From Parahaliea mediterranea (GTDB taxonomy: Bacteria; Pseudomonadota; Gammaproteobacteria; Pseudomonadales; Halieaceae): a stretch of 64,000 nucleotides of DNA. Positions 31,406 to 42,244 of the stretch are shown piece by piece. Position numbers and translations under genes: made by a program. The notes beneath the pieces are model-generated. The model was not told the DNA's origin. It saw nothing but the letters and a program-made list of their open reading frames with translations, and made no database searches. The stretch covers positions 372,001 through 436,000 of the forward strand of contig NZ_QEWO01000001.1 of assembly GCF_003402235.1 (NCBI RefSeq). Reading direction: 5' to 3'. How positions within the stretch are numbered: the stretch's first letter is position 1; each line of letters begins with the position of its first letter.

Positions 31406-33760
31406 CTACTGCCAGTAGTAGCGTTGCAGGCGCCGGTGGGCGATGACCTCCGGGGCCCGGCCAGGGCGCAAAACCAGCTCCAGCGCGCCTTCGTTTGCGC
31501 TGTGCCACACCCTGCTTGGCAGCGCCGCAAGACGTGCCACCACCTCCTCATGCGGGTGCCCGAAGCGGTTGGCATAACCGGCGCTGATAACCGTATTGGC
31601 CGGCGCCACCCGATTAAGAAACGCCGCTGCGCTGGAGGTGCGGCTGCCGTGATGGCCCACCAGCAGCCAGTCGCTTTGCAGCTCACCACCCCAGTAGCGC
31701 ACCAGGGCGCGCTCGCGCTCGCGGTCGATGTCACCGGCCAGCAGAATCCGCTGATCACCCACGCGAATGTGCAGCACGCAGGAGGCATTGTTGCTGGTGA
31801 GGTTCGGCTGCAGGTTTGCCTCCTGCGCGGGCGCCAGAATCCGCAGGGTCACCGCGCCATCGGGCCACTGCCAGCTTTTGCCGGCCATGCAGCGGCGGCT
31901 CCCGGCAAGCGCCAGGTCGGCCCCGGTGAGCACTTCGCCCACTGGCAGGGCCTGCACCACATCCGGCCAGCCGGCGCTGTGGTCGCTGTCGCCGTGGCTC
32001 AGCACCAGCGTGTCCAGGCGGCGAATGCCTCGCTGGCGCAGCAGCGGCAGCACCACGCTATCGGCAACGGTGGCGCCCCCGGGGATGCCGCCGCCGGTGT
32101 CGTAGAGCAACGCACGCTGGCGGTTGTAAAGCAGCACCGAGGTGCCCTGCCCCACATCGATAAACAACAGGTGCACGGCGTCTTTACCGGCTGTTCTGGG
32201 ATGGACCGGGGGCAACAGTGCCGGCGTCAGCAGCAGGCACAGGGCCAACCAGCGCCGGCCCGGGCGCAACGGCAGCGCCACCAGCGCCACCGCCATCGTG
32301 GCCAGCAGCAGCTCCAGCGGCGTTGCGCTGAAGTGCCAGTAGAGCCAACCGGGGCGCGCCTGCTGCAGGCTGGCGGCCAGGGGCAGCAGGCTGTTCAGCG
32401 GCGCTGCGGCCCACTGCCACAGGGTATCGGCCAGCGGCGCGCCGAGCAGAGCCAGCAGGGTCGCCAACAGCGAAAGCGGCACCACCCACAGGCCCAGCAA
32501 GGGCACCGCCAACAGGTTGGCCGCGGCCGACACCAGGCTGGCGCCACCAAACCAGACGCCGGCGAGGGGCACCATGGCCAGGGCCATGTACAGGTGGGTG
32601 AGCGGTAGCTGCCAGGCGCGGTGGCGCTGGGCATCCAGCCAGACTGATCGCCACAGCAGGCAGGCCACGGCCCCAAAGGACAACCAGAAGCCGCTACCCA
32701 GGCCAGCCAGCGGATTGATCAACAGCAGTAGCAGCGCCGCCAGCAGCAGATTGTTCCAGGCCCCTGCCCCACGCCCCAGCAAGCTGGCCGCAACCACACA
32801 GAGCAGCATGATCAGCGCGCGCACCGTGGCCAGAGAAAAGCCAGCCAGGGCTGTGTACAGTGCCGCCAGCACCAGCGCCAACAGGGCCGGCAACCCAAGG
32901 GCCCAACTGGTATGGCCACGCAGGTGCAGCGGCAGCAGCGCCACCCGCCCGAGGAGGTAGCCAAGGCCGGCCACCAGCCCAACGTGCAGGCCGGAGATCA
33001 CCAGCAAATGATTAAGGCCAAATACCTGGAAGCGCCGCCACAGGTCGCTGCCCAACGCGCTGCGATCAGCCACGGTCACCGCCTGCAGCACGGCCTGGCT
33101 GTCCAGAGGCAAGTCGAGCCTGGCAATACGCCCACTCAGGCTGGCGCGCACGCGGTGGTGCCAGGCCCCTTGCGGTGCACTGCCCAGCCGGCGGGCGGCG
33201 CCGGCTGGGCTGCGCACGCTGCCGGTGGCGTCGATGCCGGTCTGGGCAAACCAGGCCTGCATGTTGAAGGAGCCGGGGTTGACCAGCCCCCAGGGCCGCC
33301 TGAGCAGCACCTCGAAGCGCCAGTGCTCGCCGGGGCTCATGGAGGCATCGCCATAGTAGGACAGCAGCACCTTGCGCGGCCCCGCGCAGCGCGCCGGGCT
33401 CACGGACTGCAGCGCAAACTCAAAGCGCTGCTGGCGGGTGTCGGCATCAAAGTGGCTGACGCGCGGCAGTGAAACCACCCGGCCCTCCACGGCGATTGGC
33501 AAACGCACACAGTCCTGTGGCAGGGTGTGGGACAACAAAGCCTGACCGAAGTGGCTGGCAATCAGCACGCCGGCGATCAACGCCGCCATCGCGCGGGCGC
33601 CTGGCCGGCGCCATATCACCAACAGCAGGGCCGCCAGCAACAGCGCCACCTGCAACACCGGGCCCGGAAGCTGCGGCAGCCACCCGGTCAGCAACAGCCC
33701 GGCGGCCAGCGCCAGCGGCCATGCGGCCTTCAAGCCTGCGCCCATCAAGCCTGCGGCCAT
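31406..33760 (-). CDS. comEC: DNA internalisation competence protein ComEC/Rec2
   Basis: 784 residues. N-terminal DUF4131-type region, the competence membrane domain with FGLNHLLVISGLHVGLVAGL and many helices (about 225-500), then a metallo-beta-lactamase domain: LLFIDVGQGTSVLLYNR, LVLSHGDSDHSAG (metal-binding), LLVGHHGSRTSSAAAFLN. It forms the inner-membrane channel for DNA uptake and may degrade the second strand. The start at 33760 (MAAGLMGAG) or the ATG 15 bases inside are both possible; neither has a strong ribosome site. Confidence 0.93.
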   Translation of the reverse strand: MAAGLMGAGLKAAWPLALAAGLLLTGWLPQLPGPVLQVALLLAALLLVIWRRPGARAMAALIAGVLIASHFGQALLSHTLPQDCVRLPIAVEGRVVSLPRVSHFDADTRQQRFEFALQSVSPARCAGPRKVLLSYYGDASMSPGEHWRFEVLLRRPWGLVNPGSFNMQAWFAQTGIDATGSVRSPAGAARRLGSAPQGAWHHRVRASLSGRIARLDLPLDSQAVLQAVTVADRSALGSDLWRRFQVFGLNHLLVISGLHVGLVAGLGYLLGRVALLPLHLRGHTSWALGLPALLALVLAALYTALAGFSLATVRALIMLLCVVAASLLGRGAGAWNNLLLAALLLLLINPLAGLGSGFWLSFGAVACLLWRSVWLDAQRHRAWQLPLTHLYMALAMVPLAGVWFGGASLVSAAANLLAVPLLGLWVVPLSLLATLLALLGAPLADTLWQWAAAPLNSLLPLAASLQQARPGWLYWHFSATPLELLLATMAVALVALPLRPGRRWLALCLLLTPALLPPVHPRTAGKDAVHLLFIDVGQGTSVLLYNRQRALLYDTGGGIPGGATVADSVVLPLLRQRGIRRLDTLVLSHGDSDHSAGWPDVVQALPVGEVLTGADLALAGSRRCMAGKSWQWPDGAVTLRILAPAQEANLQPNLTSNNASCVLHIRVGDQRILLAGDIDRERERALVRYWGGELQSDWLLVGHHGSRTSSAAAFLNRVAPANTVISAGYANRFGHPHEEVVARLAALPSRVWHSANEGALELVLRPGRAPEVIAHRRLQRYYWQ

Positions 33761-33880
33761 CAGTGGGCAACCCCGGCGATTGTGGGCATAATAGCCGGCC
33801 CCTGCCGTTGCGACGCCTGGCGTCAAGGCGCCCAGTCGACCACAGGCGGTTAGGGGATCACACACCAATTCAGGCCAGCG

Positions 33881-34414
33881 ATGCCCAAGCACACCCTCAA
33901 ACAGATCATGCCCTCCCCGGCCCGGCTGCGGGAGATCAAGGTGCTGGGGTTTCTGGGGGACTGGATTTACCAGCCCAATCTCTGGCACATCAACCGCTAC
34001 TCGGCATCGATGGCGTTTTTTATCGGCCTGTTCGTTGCCTTTATTCCCCTGCCTGGGCAGATGGTGATTGCCGCACTACTGGCCATTCTGGTGCGCTGCA
34101 ACCTGCCCCTGGCGGTCACCCTGATCTGGGTCACCAACCCCGTGACCATCCCCGCCGTGTTCTACCTGGCCTATCGGGTGGGCGCCCTGCTGATCAACGA
34201 GCCGGTGCAGTTCATGCACTTCCAGCTCAGCCTGGAGTGGGCCAGCGAAAGCCTGCACGCCATCTGGCAACCCCTGCTACTGGGCTGCCTGGTCTGCGGA
34301 CTGTTTTTCGGCTCGCTGGGTTATTTTGTGATCAGCATGCTGTGGCGGCTGCACGTGGCCAACCGCTGGAAGGCGCGCAAGCTGCGGCGCCAGCAGGCAG
34401 GCAAAGCCCGCTAG
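33881..34414 (+). CDS. DUF2062 membrane protein
   Basis: 177 residues. After a basic N-terminus, the family signature WHINRYSASMAFFIGLFVAF then IPLPGQMVIAALLAILVRCN, VTLIWVTNPVTIPAVFYLAY, and a last helix near 128-155. Function unknown; it sits between comEC and lolCDE in Pseudomonas as well. Its stop overlaps the convergent lolE stop by four bases. Confidence 0.88.
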   Translation: MPKHTLKQIMPSPARLREIKVLGFLGDWIYQPNLWHINRYSASMAFFIGLFVAFIPLPGQMVIAALLAILVRCNLPLAVTLIWVTNPVTIPAVFYLAYRVGALLINEPVQFMHFQLSLEWASESLHAIWQPLLLGCLVCGLFFGSLGYFVISMLWRLHVANRWKARKLRRQQAGKAR

Positions 34415-35649
34415 GCGTCCTGGTGCAGGATGCGGGCCGGCGCCAGGCGCGCGGCGCGCAGGGCCGGATACAGCGCCGCCAGTACGCACATGCCCCAGGC
34501 CACTCCGCCCACCAGCAGCACGTCGGACGCCAGCACGTCCACCGGCAAAAAGGACACCGGGTACACATCGGTGCTGAGGAAGCGGTAGTTCAGCAAGCGC
34601 TCCAGGCCCTCCACCAGGGTGGGCACCGCCAGGGCGAGCCCGATGCCGAACAGGCAGCCGAGCACCGCTCCCACCAGCCCGATCACCGCCCCCTGCAGCA
34701 CAAACACCCAGCCGATATCACCGCCGCTGGCCCCCAGGGTGCGCAGGATGGCGATGTCGCCCTGCTTGTCGAACACCACCAGCACCAGGGAAGACACCAC
34801 ATTGAAGGCGGCCACGGCGATGATGGAGAACAGCAGGATGGACACCAGATCGCGCGACAGCTGGATGGCCGCGTACAGGTTGCCGTGGGTCTGCATCCAG
34901 TTGGTGGCGTAGTAGCCGGGCGGCAGGTTCTGCACCAGTTCCCAGCCGATGCGGGCCACGTCGAACAGGTCTGAGGTTTCCACCTGCAGGCCGCTCACGG
35001 CGCCCTCGGCGGAAAGCTTGCCCCGGGCGAAGTTGATATCAACCAGCGCCACGCTTTCATCCAGCTCTGTGCCCGTGTCCAGCACACCGCACAGCTGCAC
35101 CTGAACAAAGCGGGTTGCGCTGGCCCGCTCGCCCTTCGCCTGCCCGGGCACAATCAGGGTCAGGCTGTCGCCGGGCTGCACCGCCAGGCGCTCGGCCAAG
35201 CCGCGCCCCAGCACCAGGCCGTTGGGCGTGCCCATAAAGTCGATGAGCGCGTCCTGGCCGATGCTGGTCAGCAGCGCGCCCATCTCACCGCTGCTCACAA
35301 CCCCCAGACCCTGGGCCGTTTCAATGCGCCGCCCCTGCATGAACAGGGCGTTAAACTGCACAAAGGGCCGCACCGCCACCACGTCGGGGTGGGCCAGTAC
35401 CGGCCCGATACGCGCACGCCAGTCACTCATGCCCTGGTGGGCCTGCAACGTAATGTGCGGCACCAGCGACAGAATGCGCTCGCGCATTTCCCGGTCAAAG
35501 CCGTTCATCACCGACAGCACGGTAATCAGCAGCGTAATGGCCAGCACCAGGCCGAGCATGGACAGGGACGACAGAAAGGTGGAAAGGTGCCCGCGTCCGA
35601 AAGCGAAGCTGTAGCGCAGGGCAATGCGCAGTTTCTCGGCGAAACTCAC
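34411..35649 (-). CDS. lolE: Lipoprotein-releasing ABC transporter permease (LolC/E family), LolE position
   Basis: 412 residues: N-terminal helix with the family motif SLSMLGLVLAITLLITVLSV followed by MNGFDREMRERIL, a periplasmic MacB-like domain (about 50-250) and three C-terminal helices (about 265-405). With LolC and LolD it extracts lipoproteins from the inner membrane and passes them to LolA. Downstream of lolD by a four-base overlap. LolC and LolE are paralogues; naming here follows the C-D-E order. Confidence 0.9.
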   Translation of the reverse strand: MSFAEKLRIALRYSFAFGRGHLSTFLSSLSMLGLVLAITLLITVLSVMNGFDREMRERILSLVPHITLQAHQGMSDWRARIGPVLAHPDVVAVRPFVQFNALFMQGRRIETAQGLGVVSSGEMGALLTSIGQDALIDFMGTPNGLVLGRGLAERLAVQPGDSLTLIVPGQAKGERASATRFVQVQLCGVLDTGTELDESVALVDINFARGKLSAEGAVSGLQVETSDLFDVARIGWELVQNLPPGYYATNWMQTHGNLYAAIQLSRDLVSILLFSIIAVAAFNVVSSLVLVVFDKQGDIAILRTLGASGGDIGWVFVLQGAVIGLVGAVLGCLFGIGLALAVPTLVEGLERLLNYRFLSTDVYPVSFLPVDVLASDVLLVGGVAWGMCVLAALYPALRAARLAPARILHQDA

Positions 35650-36326
35650 GGGCGCGCCTGCAACCTGCCCTGTACCAGTTCCAGCGTGCGGTGCATGCGC
35701 GCGGCAATGCCCGGGTCGTGGGTGACCACCACAAAGGCCGCCTGTTCCTGACCCAGTTCGTCGATCAGCGCCAGCACCTGGGCGGCGGAATCCGGGTCGA
35801 GGTTGCCGGTGGGTTCGTCCATCAGCACCACATCCGGCGCGGCCACCAGCGCGCGGGCAATGGCCACCCGCTGACGCTCTCCGCCGGACAACTGGCCCGG
35901 CCGGTGCGCCAGGCGATGGTCCATCCCCACCCGGGCCAGCATGGCGGCGGCGCGCTCGGCGGCGCGCGAGCGGGACTCGCCAGCAATCAGCAGCGGCATG
36001 GCCACATTCTCGGCGGCATCAAACTCCGGCAGCAGGTGGTGAAACTGGTACACGAAACCCATGCGGGCATTGCGCAGGCGGCAGCGGGCGCGCTCATCCA
36101 GGGCGGCCATATCCTGCCCCGCCATCAGCACCCGGCCGCTGCTCGGGTCGTCCAGTCCCCCCAGCAGGTTGAGCAGGGTGGATTTGCCGGAGCCGGACGC
36201 GCCCACCACGGCAACGGTCTCGCCGGGCAGCAGGGTAAAGTTCACCCCGTCCAGCACCTGCACGTGCTGGTCGCCGTCGCTGTACACGCGGCCCAGGTTT
36301 TCGCAGCGCAACACCGCCTCACTCAT
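35646..36326 (-). CDS. lolD: Lipoprotein-releasing system ATPase
   Basis: 226 residues from ATG 36326 (MSEAVLRCENLG). Walker A GASGSGKST at 42-50, signature LSGGERQRVAIARALV from 146, Walker B VVLMDEPTGNLD at 166-177: a MacB/LolD-type ABC ATPase. It overlaps lolC by 8 bases and lolE by 4. In-frame codons upstream lie inside lolC and are ignored. Confidence 0.95.
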   Translation of the reverse strand: MSEAVLRCENLGRVYSDGDQHVQVLDGVNFTLLPGETVAVVGASGSGKSTLLNLLGGLDDPSSGRVLMAGQDMAALDERARCRLRNARMGFVYQFHHLLPEFDAAENVAMPLLIAGESRSRAAERAAAMLARVGMDHRLAHRPGQLSGGERQRVAIARALVAAPDVVLMDEPTGNLDPDSAAQVLALIDELGQEQAAFVVVTHDPGIAARMHRTLELVQGRLQARP

Positions 36327-37581
36327 AGCGCAGCACCTCCGCCGGCGCCACCTGGGCGGCGCGCCAGGCCGGGTACAGGGTGGCCAGCAGGCTGAGCAGC
36401 AGCGAGGCCAGCACCACCACCACCACATCGCGCCCCATCAAAACAGAGGGCAACTCGCTGATGAAATACACATTGGGATCAAACAGCTTGACCCCAAGCA
36501 AGCCCTCCAGAAACGCCGTAACCGGTGCAATGTAGGAGGCCAGCAGCATGCCCAGCAGCGCGCCCAGGCTGATGCCGGCCAGTGCCAGCCCCAGCCCGTG
36601 AGCCACAAACACCGCCATCACGCCCCGGGCGCTGGCCCCCATCGTGCGCAACACGGCAATGTCGCGGCGCTTTTCCGCCACCGACATCACCAGGGTCGAT
36701 ACGATATTGAAGGCGGCCACCGCCACCACGCTGAGCAGCAACAGGCTGACCATGATCTTCTCCATTTTGACGGCCCTGAACAGCGAGCCCTGGGTCTGGC
36801 TCCAGTCGCGCACCTCGATGCCCTGCGGCAGCATGGGGCGCAGCTGGGCGGCGATGGCCGGTGCGCGGTACAGGTCTTCGGTTTTCACCTGCAGGCCCTC
36901 CACCCGGCCCTTCTCGCCGAACAGCTTCTGGCCGGTGGCGAGTGACACATAGGCCTGGTAGGTATCCGGCTGGGCGCCCACCTCGAACAGCCCCACCACC
37001 TGCAAGCGCTTGCTGCGCGGGAAGGCCCCCAGGGGCGTGACAGTAATGCGCGGCAGGGTCACCTCCACGCTATCGCCCGGCATCACGCCGAGCTGGCGGG
37101 CCAGGGAGGCGCCAAGAACCACTGAAAACGGCGTGTCATCCAGCGCCGACAGTGAGCCGGCCACCAGCGACTGCGGCATGCGCGACACGCCGCCTTCGGT
37201 GGCGGTATCAATGGCAGTCAATACCCCGCCGTGCATCAGGTAGGGGCCGCTGAAAATCACTTTGTCGCTGATGTAGGGCGAGGCGGCAATCACCCCGCTC
37301 TGCTGGCGTACCCGCTCGGCCAGCGCGGGCCAGTCGGCAATGCCACCAGTGGTGGATTCCAGGTAGGCATGGGGCACCAGCGACAGAATGCGCTGGCGCA
37401 ATTCGCCGGCAAAGCCGTTCATCACCGACAGCACGGTGATCAGGCTGGCCACACCCAGCACCATGCCCAGCATGGACACCAGGGCGATCAGCCCGGTGAA
37501 ACGGCTGCGCTTGCGGCTGAAGCTGTAGCGCAGGCCGATGAACAGTGCGTAGTGATCAGAAAATGTCGAGAGTGCCCGCAA
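36319..37581 (-). CDS. lolC: Lipoprotein-releasing ABC transporter permease (LolC/E family), LolC position
   Basis: 420 residues. N-terminal FIGLRYSFSRKRSRFTGLIA leads into the first helix with SLITVLSVMNGFAGELRQRI, a large periplasmic domain and three C-terminal helices including VAAFNIVSTLVMSVAEKRRD. First gene of lolCDE and close behind nqrM. Together the three genes sort outer-membrane lipoproteins, including the several lipoproteins predicted in this window. Confidence 0.92.
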   Translation of the reverse strand: MRALSTFSDHYALFIGLRYSFSRKRSRFTGLIALVSMLGMVLGVASLITVLSVMNGFAGELRQRILSLVPHAYLESTTGGIADWPALAERVRQQSGVIAASPYISDKVIFSGPYLMHGGVLTAIDTATEGGVSRMPQSLVAGSLSALDDTPFSVVLGASLARQLGVMPGDSVEVTLPRITVTPLGAFPRSKRLQVVGLFEVGAQPDTYQAYVSLATGQKLFGEKGRVEGLQVKTEDLYRAPAIAAQLRPMLPQGIEVRDWSQTQGSLFRAVKMEKIMVSLLLLSVVAVAAFNIVSTLVMSVAEKRRDIAVLRTMGASARGVMAVFVAHGLGLALAGISLGALLGMLLASYIAPVTAFLEGLLGVKLFDPNVYFISELPSVLMGRDVVVVVLASLLLSLLATLYPAWRAAQVAPAEVLRYE

Positions 37582-37618
37582 GCGCCGCGCGTCCCTGCTG
37601 CTGGTCTACCGGTGGAGC

Positions 37619-37852
37619 CTAGCGCTTGTCGCTGGCGTCGTAGAAGCTGGCGCCGCCACTGCCCTCGCTGCCGCGGGTTTCCTCGTCGCAGCGCTTGGGG
37701 TCGCCGCCACAAATCTCGCAGCTCTGGTCGATGCCAAGGGCACCAATACCGCCGCAGGAGCCCTTGATGGGCGCCCTGCCGGCCATCACACCCACGGCCA
37801 TCGCGGCGATCACCGCGGCAAACACCAGCGCACTTATCAGAAAAATCGCCAT
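37619..37852 (-). CDS. nqrM: Na+-NQR maturation protein NqrM
   Basis: 77 residues: one N-terminal membrane helix (MAIFLISALVFAAVIAAMAV) and a Cys-rich motif SCGGIGALGIDQSCEICGGD with a later Cys, the four-cysteine pattern of NqrM (DUF539), thought to deliver iron for the Fe centre in NqrD/NqrE. The ATG at 37852 is preferred; a GTG six bases upstream overlaps the apbE stop. It follows apbE, the standard nqr operon tail. Confidence 0.93.
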   Translation of the reverse strand: MAIFLISALVFAAVIAAMAVGVMAGRAPIKGSCGGIGALGIDQSCEICGGDPKRCDEETRGSEGSGGASFYDASDKR

Positions 37853-37854
37853 AG

Positions 37855-38952
37855 TCACCTCTGCGGCCCAGCAGGGGCCGGCTCTGTTGCGCCCTCACCC
37901 AGCCAGGGGGTAAAGGCCTCTGTATGACTGGCGGCAAAGCCCTCGCCCTGCCGCCGGATGAAATATACCGCCAGCCCCTGCTGGCTGGCCACCTGCATGG
38001 CCTCATCGGCACCCAGCACCTCCAGTGCCGTGGCCCAGGCGTCGGCGTGCATGGCATCCGCCGCCAGCACCGTCACCGACACCAGGTCATGAGCCACCGG
38101 ATAGCCGGTGCGGGGGTCGATGCTGTGGGAGTAGCGCTTGCCGTCCAGTTCAAAAAAGTTCCGGTAATCGCCCGAGGTGGCCACCGCGATGTTGCTGAGC
38201 GACAGGGCCACCGACGGCGCCCGGGCACCTGCCGTGGGCTGCTCGATGGCTATCCGCCATGCATCGCCCCGGGGGCTGCGCCCGGAGAGGCGCATCTCGC
38301 CACCTACTTCGACAAGAAAATCCGCCACTTGTTGCGCCTGCAGGTAGCTGGCCAGGCGATCCACCGCGTAACCCTTGGCAATGGAAGAAAAATCCAGGCT
38401 CACAGCGCGCGTTCTACGCACTCGCCCGCCTTGGGGGTCCACCTCAAGGTAGCGCTGGCCAACCTGCTCACGCAGGGCCGCCACCGCCTCGGCAGCGGGC
38501 ACCGCGTCGCCCCCCCTGCCCGGCCCAAAGCCCCACAGGTTGACCAGCGGGGCCACGGTCACATCGTAGGCGCCGCCGCTCTGCTCACCGATCGCCAGCG
38601 CGGCCTGCAACACGGTCAGAAACGGCTCCGACACCGCCAGCCACTGCCCCACCGGATGCCGGTTGAACACGCTGATCTCGGCATCCTCGCGATAGGTGGA
38701 CATGCTCTGGTTGACAGCTTCCAGCTCCGCCTCCAGCGCCGCCTGCACCTGCAGGGGATCGGGCGCCGCCGCCAGGGCGGTGTAGGTCACGTGCCAGGTG
38801 GTGCCCATGGTATCGCCGGCCAGGCGTACTGTATCGCCCGCGTCGCTGCCGGCCTGTTCGCCGCAGGCGCCGAGCAGACCCGCCAGGGCCAGCAGCACAC
38901 AAAAAAGCCACCCCGGGGAGTGGCTTTTTGCGTTGGGCGTCAGGGTATTCAC
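37855..38952 (-). CDS. apbE: FAD:protein FMN transferase
   Basis: 365 residues, a lipoprotein (LLGAC, Cys30). ApbE motifs: TMGTTWHVTYTA, EAELEAVNQSMSTYREDAEI, VSLDFSSIAKGYAVDRLA, VEVGGEMRLSG and a late HSIDPRTGYPV plus TALEVLGAD. It attaches FMN to Thr of NqrB and NqrC. The GTG start directly follows the nqrF stop. Codons 9-17 form a strong terminator-like hairpin (see 38901-38930), suggesting reduced read-through into apbE, nqrM and the genes beyond. Confidence 0.95.
   Translation of the reverse strand: MNTLTPNAKSHSPGWLFCVLLALAGLLGACGEQAGSDAGDTVRLAGDTMGTTWHVTYTALAAAPDPLQVQAALEAELEAVNQSMSTYREDAEISVFNRHPVGQWLAVSEPFLTVLQAALAIGEQSGGAYDVTVAPLVNLWGFGPGRGGDAVPAAEAVAALREQVGQRYLEVDPQGGRVRRTRAVSLDFSSIAKGYAVDRLASYLQAQQVADFLVEVGGEMRLSGRSPRGDAWRIAIEQPTAGARAPSVALSLSNIAVATSGDYRNFFELDGKRYSHSIDPRTGYPVAHDLVSVTVLAADAMHADAWATALEVLGADEAMQVASQQGLAVYFIRRQGEGFAASHTEAFTPWLGEGATEPAPAGPQR
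38901..38930 (-). terminator. Intrinsic terminator-like hairpin inside the start of apbE
   Basis: On the minus strand: perfect 10-bp stem aaaaagccac / gtggcttttt, eight-base loop, then a run of T (six T end at 38901). It lies 22 bases after the nqrF stop, within apbE codons 8-17, so it can cut short transcripts after nqrF while still being read as protein. Confidence 0.75.
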
Positions 38953-40179
38953 CTAGCCGCCGAAGTCGTCCAGCATGATGTTCTCCGGCTCCACGCCGAG
39001 GTCGGTCAGCATCTGGATCACCGCGGCGTTCATCATCGGCGGGCCACACATGTAGAACTCGCAGTCCTCCGGCGCCGGGTGGTTCTTCAGGTACTCTTCA
39101 AACAGCACGTTGTGAATGAAGCCGGTCAGGCCGTTCCAGTTGTCCTCCGGCTGGGGGTCGGACAGAGCCACGTGCCACTCGAAGTTGTCGTTCTCCGCGG
39201 CCAGCATGTCGTACTCGTCCTGGTAGAACATCTCGCGCAGGGAGCGCGCGCCGTACCAGAAGGATATCTTGCGCTTGCTGCCCAGGCGCTTGAGCTGGTC
39301 GAAGATGTGCGAACGCATGGGCGCCATACCGGCACCACCACCGATGAAGACCATCTCGGCGTCGGTATCCTTGGCGAAGAACTCACCGAAGGGACCGTAC
39401 ACGGTCACCTTGTCGCCAGGCTTGAGGTTGAACACCCAGGACGACATCTGGCCGCAGGGAATGCCCTCGCTGCCGGGAGGCGGGGTGGCGATACGGATGT
39501 TGAACTTCACCACGCCCTTTTCTTCCGGGTAGTTGGCCATGGAGTAGGCGCGAATCACCGGCTCCTTGACTTCCGACTGCAGCTTGAAGAAGCCAAAACG
39601 CTCCCAGTCGCCGCGGTACTCTTCGTCGATGTCGAAGTCTTCGTACTTGACCAGGTGCGGCGGGCATTCCAACTGCACGTAACCGCCGGCGCGGAAGTCC
39701 ACGTTCTCGCCCTCGGGCAGGCGCAGGGTCAGCTCCTTGATGAAGGTGGCCACGTTGGGGTTGGATTCCACCGTGCACTCCCACTGCTTCACGCCGAACA
39801 CTTCCTCGGGCACCTCGATCTTCATGTCCTGCTTGACCGCGGTCTGGCAGGACAGGCGCCAGCCCTCGGCGGCATCACGGCGGGTGAAGTGGGATTCCTC
39901 GGTGGGCAGCATGGAGCCGCCGCCCTCGTTCACTATGCATTTGCACTGGGCGCAGGTTCCGCCGCCGCCGCAGGCGGAGGGCAGGAACAGGCCGGTTTCA
40001 GACAGGGTCTGCAGCAATTTGCCGCCGGCGGGCACGGTGATGGTCTTCTCGCCGTTGATCTCGATGTTTACATCACCACTGCTGACCAGCCGGGAGCGGG
40101 CAAACAGAATGATAAACACCAGCGCCAGCACGATCGCGGTGAACATGCCGACGCCGAGAAAAATAGTGTTGGTTTCCAT
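38953..40179 (-). CDS. nqrF: Na+-translocating NADH:quinone reductase subunit F
   Basis: 408 residues: N-terminal membrane helix (6-26), a 2Fe-2S ferredoxin domain with Cys70, Cys76, Cys79 and Cys111, and an FAD/NADH reductase domain ([46 protein letters not shown]). It takes electrons from NADH and passes them into the pump. It is the last core nqr gene, 18 bases after nqrE. Confidence 0.97.
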   Translation of the reverse strand: METNTIFLGVGMFTAIVLALVFIILFARSRLVSSGDVNIEINGEKTITVPAGGKLLQTLSETGLFLPSACGGGGTCAQCKCIVNEGGGSMLPTEESHFTRRDAAEGWRLSCQTAVKQDMKIEVPEEVFGVKQWECTVESNPNVATFIKELTLRLPEGENVDFRAGGYVQLECPPHLVKYEDFDIDEEYRGDWERFGFFKLQSEVKEPVIRAYSMANYPEEKGVVKFNIRIATPPPGSEGIPCGQMSSWVFNLKPGDKVTVYGPFGEFFAKDTDAEMVFIGGGAGMAPMRSHIFDQLKRLGSKRKISFWYGARSLREMFYQDEYDMLAAENDNFEWHVALSDPQPEDNWNGLTGFIHNVLFEEYLKNHPAPEDCEFYMCGPPMMNAAVIQMLTDLGVEPENIMLDDFGG

Positions 40180-40197
40180 TGCTACCTCTCGTCGCGC

Positions 40198-40806
<609 letters not shown>

Positions 40807-41469
40807 TTACGCGGCCTCCTCGACTGCGGTGTGTTTGGCCATCTTGTAGTCCGGCGCTTCCACCTGGCTCTTGTCCCAGCTGCGCAGGGCCCAGATGAAC
40901 AGGCCAATCAGGAAGAAGGCGCTGGGCGCCAGCAGCATCAGGCCGTTGGGGTTGTACCAGCCGCCTTCGGTCACCACCGGCAGTACCTGGTAGCCAAACA
41001 GCTTGCCGGCGCCAAACAGCTCGCGGAAGAAGGCCACCACCAGCAGCACCACTGAGTAGCCCAGGCCATTGCCAATACCGTCAACAAAGCTCGGCAGCGG
41101 CGGGTTCTTCATGGCGAAGGCTTCGGCGCGGCCCATCACGATACAGTTGGTGATGATCAGGCCGACGAAGACCGACAGCTGCTTGCTAATTTCAAAGGCG
41201 TAGGCCTTGAGCACCTGGTCCACCACAATCACCAACGAGGCAATGATGATCATCTGCACAATGATGCGGATGCTGCCCGGGATGTGCTTGCGGATGCAGG
41301 ACACAAAGAGGTTGGAGAACGCCGTAACGCTGGTCAGGGCGATACACATGACCACGGTCACCTGCAGGGAGGTGGTTACCGCCAGGGCGGAGCAGATCCC
41401 CAGGATCTGCAGGGCGATGGGGTTGTTACGCAGGATGGGCTGCGTGAGTGTTTCCTTCATCTCAGACAT
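40807..41469 (-). CDS. nqrD: Na+-translocating NADH:quinone reductase subunit D
   Basis: 220 residues, six membrane helices; [40 protein letters not shown] and [20 protein letters not shown] are NqrD signatures with the conserved cysteines (GICSA and TNCIV) facing those of NqrE. Ends directly before nqrE and starts one base after nqrC. Confidence 0.97.
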   Translation of the reverse strand: MSEMKETLTQPILRNNPIALQILGICSALAVTTSLQVTVVMCIALTSVTAFSNLFVSCIRKHIPGSIRIIVQMIIIASLVIVVDQVLKAYAFEISKQLSVFVGLIITNCIVMGRAEAFAMKNPPLPSFVDGIGNGLGYSVVLLVVAFFRELFGAGKLFGYQVLPVVTEGGWYNPNGLMLLAPSAFFLIGLFIWALRSWDKSQVEAPDYKMAKHTAVEEAA

Positions 41470-41470
41470 C

Positions 41471-42244
41471 TCAGGCCTCCCCGGCTTTCAGGTTTTCGAT
41501 AAAGGGCTGGTAGCCCTGCTCACCCAGCCAGAACTGCACCAGGTTGCTGACCCCGTTGGAGGTCAGGGTGGCGCCAGACAGGCCATCCACCTGCCATTCG
41601 GCATTGGCGCTGGACGGGTCGACGGTGCCTTTGATCAGGCCGAGCTCAACGTCGCCGTCCTTGTACACCTTTTTGCCGGGCCACTTGGCCTTCCAACTGG
41701 GGTTGTCCACTTCGCCACCGAGCCCGGGGGTTTCGCCGTGCTCGGCAAAGCCCAGGCCGACGACGGTGTTGAGGTCGGACTCCAGGGCCATAAAGCCATA
41801 GAGGGTGGACCACAGGCCGTAACCGTGAACCGGCAGGATGATCTTGTCCAGTTCGCCCTGCTCGTCGTTGACCAGGTAAACCTCGGCAAAATCAGCGCGG
41901 CGCTTGATCTTGGCGATGTCCTCGTCCTGGCTCAGGGTCTTTGAGGTGGACGGGTCCTTGGACGCCTTGCGCTGGTCGTAACTTTTCGGGTCCACCGCGT
42001 CGCTGTATTTGCCAGTGCGCAGATCGACAATGCGGGTTTCTACCTGCTCAAACTGCTTGTCGATGGACACGCCCTCTTCCAGCATGCCTGCGGCAGCCAG
42101 GATGTTGCGCTTGCGATCGAGGGTTTTGTTGGCCTCCTGGGTGGGCTTGAGCACCACCGCGGCGGTGGAGACCACCACGGAGCACACGATGCACAGGGAG
42201 AAGGCAACGATCAGTGTTTTCTTGATACCGTCGTTACTGGACAC
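41471..42244 (-). CDS. nqrC: Na+-translocating NADH:quinone reductase subunit C
   Basis: 257 residues: one N-terminal membrane helix (about 9-31) and a periplasmic FMN domain. The covalent FMN attachment motif is SGATLTS with Thr226, the site modified by Apb[21 protein letters not shown] and [20 protein letters not shown] are typical. Overlaps nqrB by 11 bases. Confidence 0.97.
   Translation of the reverse strand: MSSNDGIKKTLIVAFSLCIVCSVVVSTAAVVLKPTQEANKTLDRKRNILAAAGMLEEGVSIDKQFEQVETRIVDLRTGKYSDAVDPKSYDQRKASKDPSTSKTLSQDEDIAKIKRRADFAEVYLVNDEQGELDKIILPVHGYGLWSTLYGFMALESDLNTVVGLGFAEHGETPGLGGEVDNPSWKAKWPGKKVYKDGDVELGLIKGTVDPSSANAEWQVDGLSGATLTSNGVSNLVQFWLGEQGYQPFIENLKAGEA

Noticed and set aside
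31369-31788. N-terminal extension of ExbB (about 140 residues)
   Set aside because: Overlaps comEC coding on the same strand in another frame and gives Cys/Trp-rich nonsense; the family starts near MARISLL.
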